Origin: JAWVEV01 sp033856535
Lineage (GTDB): Bacteria; Actinomycetota; Thermoleophilia; Miltoncostaeales; Miltoncostaeaceae
NCBI GenBank assembly: GCA_033856535.1
Contig: JAWVEV010000207.1
Span: forward strand, 1-6,593
Length of the DNA: 6,593 nucleotides
Direction of reading: 5' to 3'
The position numbers were made by a program, and so were the translations under genes. Below, piece after piece: positions 1 to 4,333 of the stretch; positions within the stretch are counted from its first letter, which is position 1; every line of letters begins with the position of its first letter. Under the pieces are notes generated by a model. It made no database searches. It was not told the DNA's origin and worked only from the letters and a program-made list of their open reading frames with translations.

Positions 1-1
1 G

Positions 2-514
2 GCGGTGTACCTCGTCGTGGGCGAGACGACCGAGACGGTCTGCGACCGCGTCCTGTCCTCCATGTTCGGCAGCCGGCGGCCGGCCGACGACGTGGCCCTC
101 CTCCTGCTGCGCCGCACCTCGCCCATCCCGCTGGTCTTCAAGCGCCGGATCGACGCCAAGGCGGAGCAATTGGCGCCGCTGCGCCGCGAGCTGCGCGGCT
201 GGCTGCGCGAGGCCGAGGTCGACGAGACCATCCTGCAGGACCTGGTCCTCGCCGTCGGCGAGGCGCTCGCGAACGCCGTGGAGCACGCCTACCGGCCCGG
301 CGAGCACGGCCGGATCGAGTTCCGGGTGACGCTCGACGCGGACGGGGTCCTGCAGGCGGCCATCCGCGACTTCGGGCGCTGGCGCCCGCCGCGGTGGAAC
401 CCCGACCGGGGGCGCGGCATCGGGATGATGGAGCAGCTGACCGATGCACTCGACGTGTCGACGTCCGAGGAGGGGACGCACGTGGTGATGGTGCGAAGGA
501 GCGAGGACTCATGA
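2..514 (+). CDS. SpoIIE-type PP2C phosphatase fused to RsbW-like ATPase domain (C-terminal part, 5' end outside window)
   Basis: The reading frame is open to the left edge, so this is the tail of a longer protein; the GTG at 5 is not its real start. The first ~40 visible residues look like the end of a SpoIIE/RsbU PP2C phosphatase domain, closing with the metal-site pattern ADDVALLLLR (D29, D30 counted from the first visible residue). A histidine-kinase-like ATPase domain (HATPase_c_2) follows: N-box LAVGEALANAVEHAY with E87 and N91, G1-like IRDFGRW with D123 and G125, and G2 GRGIGMM near 137-143. Known relatives combine dephosphorylation of a STAS antagonist with an anti-sigma kinase domain in one cytosolic protein, often with N-terminal sensor domains that would lie off the window. 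The stop overlaps the STAS start as ATGA, indicating translational coupling and a likely shared target. Domain identity is fairly certain; substrate is inferred from the neighbour. Confidence 0.9.
   Translation, partial: AVYLVVGETTETVCDRVLSSMFGSRRPADDVALLLLRRTSPIPLVFKRRIDAKAEQLAPLRRELRGWLREAEVDETILQDLVLAVGEALANAVEHAYRPGEHGRIEFRVTLDADGVLQAAIRDFGRWRPPRWNPDRGRGIGMMEQLTDALDVSTSEEGTHVVMVRRSEDS
496..501 (+). promoter_or_regulatory. Ribosome binding site for the STAS gene
   Basis: AAGGAG ends nine bases before the ATG at 511. It decides the start: the frame is open further upstream to an ATG at 394, but that would overlap the phosphatase gene by 121 bases, has no such site and would add residues that do not belong to a STAS fold. 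Confidence 0.6.
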
Positions 515-861
515 ACGAGCTGGCGAGGGTCATTGTCGAGCGGTACGACGGCGCGACGCTGGCGCGGATCGCCGGCGAGCTCGACCTGTCGAACGCGGAG
601 ATCGTGCGCGAGCGGCTGCTCGAGGCCGCCGGCGATCGCGGGCCGCTGATCGTGGACTTCACCGAGGTCGAGTACCTGGACAGCGCGTGGCTGGCGGCGA
701 TGGACCGCCTGGCGCGCTCGATGCCCACGGAGCGCGGCGGCCTGCGGCTGGTGTGCCCGCCGACCGCGCCCAGCCGGCGGGCCCTCGAGGTGACCGGGGT
801 CGACCAGATCCTGCCGCTGCACGACAGCGTCGAGGAGGCGCTCGCCCCCTCCGGACGCTGA
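511..861 (+). CDS. STAS-domain anti-anti-sigma factor (SpoIIAA/RsbV-like)
   Basis: The 116-residue product is the usual size of a single-domain STAS antagonist. The beta-alpha pattern fits: ATLARIAGELDLSNAE (residues ~15-30), then LIVDFTEVEYLDSAW (46-60), then a C-terminal helix rich in Glu. In SpoIIAA/RsbV the phosphorylated serine sits in D-S-(S/T)-G at the start of a helix; here the motif reads D57-S58-A59-W60, so the first serine is kept but the second hydroxyl residue and the glycine are not. Family members bind and sequester an RsbW-type anti-sigma factor when unphosphorylated and are reset by a PP2C phosphatase. The overlap with the phosphatase/ATPase gene upstream makes that protein the obvious partner. 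The start at 511 is chosen for the ATGA overlap and a good ribosome binding site. Family call is strong; which kinase it serves is inferred. Confidence 0.88.
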   Translation: MNELARVIVERYDGATLARIAGELDLSNAEIVRERLLEAAGDRGPLIVDFTEVEYLDSAWLAAMDRLARSMPTERGGLRLVCPPTAPSRRALEVTGVDQILPLHDSVEEALAPSGR

Positions 862-922
862 GGCGAACCCGGGGCCGGCGGATCTCGCCACCGGGCCAAC
901 GCAGCGTCGCCGGGCCGGCGCC

Positions 923-928
923 TACCCT
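923..928 (+). promoter_or_regulatory. Possible -10 element of a leaderless promoter (TACCCT)
   Basis: TACCCT fits the TAnnnT pattern and is followed by exactly seven bases and then the GTG at 936, so transcription would begin at the start codon. The gap 862-935 otherwise holds no ribosome binding site before this GTG. No clear TTGAC-type -35 box is visible, so this is a suggestion. Confidence 0.33.
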
Positions 929-935
929 CGCACCG

Positions 936-1196
936 GTGGTTGCGCACCAACACCCCCTGGCAGGGAGCCCTCGCGCCGACACCGGTTCGGCCCGGCGGGA
1001 GGGCTTCCTGCGATTTGCGGCCGCTGAGGCCGCCGCGACGGGGATCGGTGGCGTGACCTTCGCCGCCGTCGCGCGCCGCGCCGCCGTGGGCCGGGGCACG
1101 ATCCAGGTGGCGTTCGGCTCCGAGGAGGCCCTGCACCGGGCCCTCGGCACCTGGCTCATGGCCGCGCTGATCGGCGAGGACGCCCAGGCGGCCTGA
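936..1196 (+). CDS. Short TetR-type helix-turn-helix protein without ligand domain
   Basis: The 86-residue product has one recognisable part, residues ~20-75, which follows the TetR N-terminal DNA-binding pattern: helix GFLRFAAAEAAATG, then GGVTFAAVARRAAVGRGTI as helix-turn-helix, then FGSEEALHRAL like the usual FGSKEALL. A normal TetR regulator has about 190-220 residues with a C-terminal ligand and dimer domain; here the chain ends 11 residues after that helix (…LIGEDAQAA), so it is either a minimal DNA-binding protein or a shortened remnant. GTG at 936 is the first possible start in this frame after the preceding stop and lies seven bases after a TAnnnT box. The frame is also open upstream through the STAS gene, but that part looks like antisense-style noise. 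The stop overlaps the next ATG (TGATG), so the two are coupled. DNA target unknown. Confidence 0.65.
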   Translation: MVAHQHPLAGSPRADTGSARREGFLRFAAAEAAATGIGGVTFAAVARRAAVGRGTIQVAFGSEEALHRALGTWLMAALIGEDAQAA

Positions 1197-1594
1197 TGCC
1201 TCAGGCCGCCGAGCAGCTCCGCCGGCGACCGCTTGCCGCGCCCCAGGCGCGGGACCTCGCCGCGCGGGCCCTCGGCGCCGCCGGCGCCGCGCCGGACGAC
1301 CCGGTCGCGTCACTCGTCGTGACCGAGTTGGTGGCTAACGCGGTGCGCCACGGCCGCGGCCGGCGGATCTGGGTGCGCCTGGAGGCTGAGGCCGGGCTGC
1401 TGCGGGTGGAGGTCGAGAACCGCTGCTGGACCACCACCCCTCGCCGGCGGCTGAACGAGCTGGAGGGCGTCAGCGGGCGCGGGCTGCGGCTGGTCGCCGC
1501 CCTGTCGCGCAGCTGGGGCGTGGTGCCCGAGCCGGGCGGGCGCACCCGGGTGTGGGCAGAGGTGCCACTTGGCGCCGAGGCGCCGCCGGCCTAA
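1196..1594 (+). CDS. RsbW-like ATP-binding (HATPase_c_2) protein, altered G1 box
   Basis: The 132-residue single-domain protein has the size of stand-alone RsbW-type anti-sigma/ATPase proteins common in actinobacteria. It shows a clear N-box VVTELVANAVRHG (E44, N48) and a G2 motif SGRGLRLVAAL (G94, G96), then the WGVVPEPGGRTRVWAEVPL end typical of the family. The G1 box, normally V-x-D-x-(S/G), reads VEVENRCW (71-78): the adenine-contacting Asp appears replaced by N75, so ATP binding or kinase activity may be weak or lost. Its start overlaps the previous stop by one base and no strong ribosome site is seen, so it is probably co-translated with the HTH protein. It could be an anti-sigma factor for an unlinked sigma, or a non-catalytic binding protein. 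It converges with the next gene, the stops overlapping at 1591-1594. Confidence 0.82.
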   Translation: MPQAAEQLRRRPLAAPQARDLAARALGAAGAAPDDPVASLVVTELVANAVRHGRGRRIWVRLEAEAGLLRVEVENRCWTTTPRRRLNELEGVSGRGLRLVAALSRSWGVVPEPGGRTRVWAEVPLGAEAPPA

Positions 1595-2316
1595 GCCAGG
1601 ATGGTCACCGGGGTGCCGGGCCAGGCGTAGCGGGCCGCCATGGCCAGGTCCGGCTCGCTCAGGATCACGCAGCCGTTGCTGGAGGCCTGCCCCACCCGCC
1701 AGGAGCGCCCGTCGCCGGCGCCGTGGAGGCCGATCAGCGCGTCGCCGCCGTTGAACCGGTCGATGGCCTCGCTGTGGGCGGTGAGGATCAGGGTCCAGGC
1801 GCCGTAGGTGCTCCGGAGCCGCTGGGGCGTGTAGAGCGGATCCTGGATCGCGAAGTCGCCAAGTGGCGTGGGCGTGCCCGGCCGGCCGATGCCGACGCGG
1901 AACGTGCCGACGCGCTGCGTGCCGTCCCAGACCTCCAGGGTCCGGGCGCCCCGGTGGACCACGAACCGCGCGTAGGTGGAGCGCAGCCGGACGTCGTCGT
2001 TGCTGACCCAGCCCTCGGCGCCGTTCGGCCGCACCGGCAGCTGCACCCGGTACCACCAGCGGCCCGCATCGTCCTTGCGCTTCGCGGTGATCCGCAGGCC
2101 CTGCGGGCCGCCCGAGAAGGTGGCCTGGTCCTTCAGACGCAGCCGCACCGGGGCGTCGGCGCGGGGTGCGCGACGAATGGCGGCCGGCCGCGTCAGCTCG
2201 GCGATGAGCTGCGGCGGGCCGAGCGCCTTCACCGCCTGGGCGGCGTCGGCGAGGTGCCCCTGCGGGGCGAGGAAGGCAGCGAGCGCTCCGATCGCGAGCG
2301 CGGCCAGACCGGGCAT
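1591..2316 (-). CDS. Secreted L,D-transpeptidase (YkuD domain) with SH3-like domain
   Basis: The product of 241 residues likely makes or remodels 3-3 peptidoglycan cross-links, or anchors proteins to the wall, outside the membrane. Residues 1-25 form a hydrophobic signal or anchor (LAALAIGALAAFLA) with no basic n-region. Residues ~41-111 look like a bacterial SH3 domain ending in GRWWYRVQLP…EGWVSNDDVRL. The YkuD catalytic domain covers ~117-241: GIGRPGTPTPLGDF, then H198 in GLHGAG and the nucleophile C216 in ASSNGCV, the expected 15 residues from H198 to S213. The usual S-H-G-C reads S-N-G-C here, which lacks that histidine. The ATG at 2316 follows an in-frame stop at 2328-2326, so no earlier start exists. 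No good ribosome site is near; a TAnnnT box six bases upstream suggests leaderless expression. It stops with TAG overlapping the convergent gene. Confidence 0.92.
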   Translation of the reverse strand: MPGLAALAIGALAAFLAPQGHLADAAQAVKALGPPQLIAELTRPAAIRRAPRADAPVRLRLKDQATFSGGPQGLRITAKRKDDAGRWWYRVQLPVRPNGAEGWVSNDDVRLRSTYARFVVHRGARTLEVWDGTQRVGTFRVGIGRPGTPTPLGDFAIQDPLYTPQRLRSTYGAWTLILTAHSEAIDRFNGGDALIGLHGAGDGRSWRVGQASSNGCVILSEPDLAMAARYAWPGTPVTILA

Positions 2317-2322
2317 GAACTC

Positions 2323-2328
2323 AATTTA
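2323..2328 (-). promoter_or_regulatory. Possible -10 element of a leaderless promoter for the L,D-transpeptidase
   Basis: On the - strand TAAATT lies six bases before the ATG at 2316. It is one of very few AT-rich spots in the region and there is no Shine-Dalgarno sequence at proper spacing (a GGAG is 14 bases away). No convincing -35 box is seen. Confidence 0.28.
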
Positions 2329-2348
2329 AGCTCCCATGTCCCCGTCGG

Positions 2349-2370
2349 ACACCCTCGGGCGTCGAGGTGT
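2349..2370. repeat. Imperfect hairpin in divergent intergenic region
   Basis: ACACCCTCG pairs with CGAGGTGT across a five-base loop, leaving one bulged C. It lies between the transpeptidase start and the receiver-like gene. Role unknown; it might be an operator or part of a leader. Confidence 0.35.
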
Positions 2371-2423
2371 GACGAGATCGGAGGGATAGGCGCAACCTTC
2401 CGCGCCGGGCTGCGTTGTGTGCC

Positions 2424-2443
2424 GTGAGGCCGCGAGGCCTCAC
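2424..2443. repeat. Perfect 8-bp hairpin with GCGA (GNRA) tetraloop
   Basis: GTGAGGCC is followed by GCGA and then by its exact complement GGCCTCAC. As + strand RNA this is a stable stem with a GNRA loop, about 60 bases before the receiver-like start. No U-run follows, so it is not a standard terminator; a leader structure or a protein-binding site is possible. Confidence 0.5.
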
Positions 2444-2447
2444 AGAC

Positions 2448-2469
2448 CGCCCGGGGGTTGCACCGGGCG
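2448..2469. repeat. Second hairpin, 7-bp stem
   Basis: CGCCCGG at 2448-2454 pairs exactly with CCGGGCG at 2463-2469 across an eight-base loop. It starts four bases after the GNRA hairpin, so the two could stack. GC-rich chance pairing cannot be excluded. Confidence 0.4.
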
Positions 2470-2489
2470 ATCGTGCCCCCCGTGTCGTG

Positions 2490-2499
2490 AAGGACGGAG
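2490..2499 (+). promoter_or_regulatory. Ribosome binding site for the receiver-like gene
   Basis: AAGGACGGAG lies just before the ATG at 2504 and contains both AAGGA (nine bases from the ATG) and GGAG (four bases). It supports ATG 2504 over the upstream in-frame ATG at 2417, which would run the coding region through the two hairpins and give a Cys/Arg/Pro-rich stretch unlike a protein domain. Confidence 0.6.
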
Positions 2500-2503
2500 C
2501 CAC

Positions 2504-2905
2504 ATGGATCCCGATCAGGTCCTCATCCTCGCCCCCGAAGGCGCCGCTCGCACCGGCCTGCAGGAGGTCTTCCTCCGTCTGGGCCAGCGGGTGGTGACGC
2601 GTCATCCCGCCTCGGCTGACGAGGCACCGGCCGAGGGCGCGGTGATCGTCCTCGACCTGCGCGCCTGCCACGACGACCTGAGCCGGCTGGCGCAGGCGCT
2701 TCGGGCCGACGCCCGGCCGCTGATGGTCGTGGCCGATCAGCCCTCGCCGCTGCTCATCGAGCTGCAGAACCGGGCCGGCGGCCTCGCGCTGCTGACCGGC
2801 GCGGAGTCCGACGCCGGCTACCGGGTGGCCCTCCGGATCTGCGAGGCCCTCGGCGCCCGGGAGCTGGCCGGAGCCTCGGGTCAGCCCCTTCCGCTCGTCG
2901 GCTGA
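2504..2905 (+). CDS. Small receiver-like protein (degenerate response-regulator fold), function unknown
   Basis: The product has 133 residues. Its alternation of beta strands and helices resembles a CheY-like receiver: QVLILAPEG (5-13), helix GLQEVFLRLGQRV, strand AVIVLDLR (46-53) with D51 at the position of a phospho-acceptor, strand RPLMVVAD (71-78), then GGLALLTGAES and a last helix YRVALRICEAL. However, the acidic pair normally ending strand 1 is absent (A10-P11-E12) and no Lys is seen where strand 5 should carry it, so ordinary phosphorylation looks unlikely. There is no output domain. It may be a pseudo-receiver acting by protein contact, or an unrelated fold with the same pattern. Its stop codon lies inside the first unit of the repeat array, so the 3' end borders the ATPase cassette directly. 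Gene reality is well supported; the fold call is tentative. Confidence 0.6.
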   Translation: MDPDQVLILAPEGAARTGLQEVFLRLGQRVVTRHPASADEAPAEGAVIVLDLRACHDDLSRLAQALRADARPLMVVADQPSPLLIELQNRAGGLALLTGAESDAGYRVALRICEALGARELAGASGQPLPLVG

Positions 2906-2990
2906 CGATCTTCGCTCAGAACCTGACGATCTGTAAGACATAAGGCTGACGATCTGTAAAGCAAACGCCTGACTATCTGTAGCGTAAAAG

Positions 2991-3012
2991 TCCGACGATC
3001 TGTAACGTCGGA
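2991..3012. repeat. Inverted repeat in the last array unit, just before the ATPase start
   Basis: TCCGAC at 2991-2996 is mirrored exactly by GTCGGA at 3007-3012 with ten bases between. It is formed by the divergent first bases of unit 5 and so is special to this copy. It overlaps the putative -10 box and could be an extra operator or a small hairpin. Confidence 0.45.
3003..3008 (+). promoter_or_regulatory. Possible -10 element of a leaderless promoter (TAACGT) for the ATPase
   Basis: TAACGT is followed by seven bases and then the GTG at 3016, the same spacing as at the HTH gene. It is made from the end of the last repeat core, so a protein on the repeats would block RNA polymerase. The GGAG at 3010-3013 is only two bases from the GTG, too close for a normal ribosome site. 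A -35 box is not clear. Confidence 0.33.
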
Positions 3013-3015
3013 GCT

Positions 3016-4320
3016 GTGCCGTCTCGCAAGGAACACCGTGAAGGGCCGCCCGAATACGCGAGACGGGTGATCGATGACGAGCTCGACGAGCTCGTGCCCT
3101 TCCTGCCCGCGATCGCCATCGAGGGACTGAAGGGCGTCGGCAAGACCGCGACCGCCGAACGACGCGCGAGCACGACGCACCGTCTCGACGTCCCTGACCA
3201 GGCCGCCCTGGCGGCGGCCGACACGGCTCGACTGCTCGAGGGCCCGCCGCCCGTCCTGCTCGACGAATGGCAGCGCCTGCCCGAAGTCTGGGACCTCGTC
3301 CGTCGGGCCGTTGACGATGGCGCCGGGGGCGGACGCTTCCTCCTTACGGGCTCAGGCCCGCCTGCCCGGCCGCCCGTCCACTCGGGCGCCGGCCGCATCG
3401 CGACGCTCCGCATGCGGCCGATGACGCTCGGGGAACGTGGGGTCGAGACGCCGACGGTGAGCTTGGCAGCCCTGCTCACCGGAGGCCGCCCGGCACTCAC
3501 CGGCGCGACGAGCGTCGGCTTCGGCGACTACGTCGAGCAGATGGTCCGCCCGGGCCTGCCTGGGCTTCGGGGCTTCGAGGGCCGGGCCCTCCACGTCCAG
3601 CTCGACAGCTACCTGGAGCGGCTCGCGAATCGAGAGCTCCCCGAGTTGGGGGTCGGCGTCCGGAACCCTGAGGCCGTCCGCCGGTGGATGGCGGCGTATG
3701 CGGCGGCAACCGCGACGAGCGCCTCCTGGGAACGAATCCGCGACGCCGCCAGCGCCGGGGAGGGCGACAAACCGGCCCGCGCGACCACGCTGCCCTACCG
3801 CGACGCGTTGCAGCGGCTCTTCTTCCTGGATCCCTTGCCCGCCTGGGTCCCTCGCGGGGGCCGCCTCACGCGGCTGCTCGGCGCGCCGAAGCACCACCTC
3901 GCCGACCCGGCGCTCGCGGCTCGGCTGCTCGGCGCCGACGCCGCGGCGCTGCTCGAAGGACGGACCCCGGGCCCCTCCGTGGGGCGCGAGGGACCGCTGG
4001 CCGGCGCACTCTTCGAATCGCTGGTGGCCCTGTGCGTCAGGGTCCTCGCGCAACAGGCCGAGGCCCGCGTCGGCCACATGCGCACGAAGGGCGGCGCCCA
4101 GGAAGTGGACCTGATCGTCGAGCGGGCGGACGGACGCGCCGTCGCGATCGAGGTCAAGCTCATACGTGCCGCTCGCGACGATGACGTCCGGCACCTGCGC
4201 TGGCTGGCGGGGCGAATGGGCGACGAGCTGCTCGACGCGATCCTGGTCACGACCGGGCCGGAGGCATATCGCCGCCCCGACGGCATCGGCGTCGTGCCGG
4301 CGGCGCTCCTCGGGCCCTAG
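3016..4320 (+). CDS. AAA-type ATPase with DUF4143 domain
   Basis: The 434-residue protein has the normal size of this family of cytosolic P-loop ATPases, whose function is not established. Domains in order: P-loop AAA part (~15-185) with Walker A EGLKGVGKT (G37-T44), Walker B PVLLDEW (D83, E84) and sensor-like FLLTGSG (108-114); a DUF4143 part with HVQLDSYLERLANREL (193-208), a winged-helix-like segment (~217-278, ending TTLPYRDALQRLFFLDPLPAW); and a C-terminal PD-(D/E)XK-like module with LFE (E334), EVD (D365) and IEVK (E379, K381). Those residues could form a nuclease-type site, but in this family it may be structural. GTG 3016 is the first start after an in-frame TAG at 2980-2982. The gene sits directly behind the repeat array and ends 13 bases before a convergent gene. 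Intact, with all motifs present. Family call strong, role unknown. Confidence 0.92.
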   Translation: MPSRKEHREGPPEYARRVIDDELDELVPFLPAIAIEGLKGVGKTATAERRASTTHRLDVPDQAALAAADTARLLEGPPPVLLDEWQRLPEVWDLVRRAVDDGAGGGRFLLTGSGPPARPPVHSGAGRIATLRMRPMTLGERGVETPTVSLAALLTGGRPALTGATSVGFGDYVEQMVRPGLPGLRGFEGRALHVQLDSYLERLANRELPELGVGVRNPEAVRRWMAAYAAATATSASWERIRDAASAGEGDKPARATTLPYRDALQRLFFLDPLPAWVPRGGRLTRLLGAPKHHLADPALAARLLGADAAALLEGRTPGPSVGREGPLAGALFESLVALCVRVLAQQAEARVGHMRTKGGAQEVDLIVERADGRAVAIEVKLIRAARDDDVRHLRWLAGRMGDELLDAILVTTGPEAYRRPDGIGVVPAALLGP

Positions 4321-4333
4321 CTCGGCGCCGGCC

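Larger units (their letters stand above)
2902..3014 (+). repeat. Five-unit 23-base direct repeat array (core CTGACGATCTGTAA) before the ATPase gene
   Basis: Unit starts are at 2902, 2923, 2946, 2969 and 2992, giving spacings of 21, 23, 23 and 23 bases. Units 2 and 3 share the full 14-base core. Unit 4 has T for G at base 6 and ends TGTAG. Unit 5 begins CCGACG. Unit 1 keeps only CTGACGATCT. Between cores lie nine variable, mostly A-rich bases. Units 2 and 3 are about 45% GC in a window that is otherwise far richer. All copies face the ATPase gene, and the last one runs to within two bases of its GTG. The layout resembles iterons or a multi-site operator; I infer that a protein, perhaps the ATPase itself, binds it cooperatively. 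Confidence 0.9.

Noticed and set aside
138..1313. Long - strand open frame opposite the phosphatase, STAS and HTH genes
   Set aside because: Arg/Pro/Ala-rich composition without domains; an effect of GC-rich codon bias opposite well-supported genes.
1571..1584. GGCGC-CGAG-GCGCC hairpin as a terminator between the convergent genes
   Set aside because: Only five pairs inside GC-rich coding sequence and no U-run; easily chance.
2417..2503. N-terminal extension of the receiver-like protein from an earlier ATG
   Set aside because: It would code through two hairpins and lacks a ribosome site, while ATG 2504 has a good one.
2902..3014. CRISPR array
   Set aside because: The core is only 14 bases, the variable parts are nine bases, and no cas gene is near. 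Iteron or operator repeats fit better.
2902..4333. Insertion sequence or integron cassette
   Set aside because: No transposase, integrase, terminal inverted repeats or target duplication could be seen at the edges.
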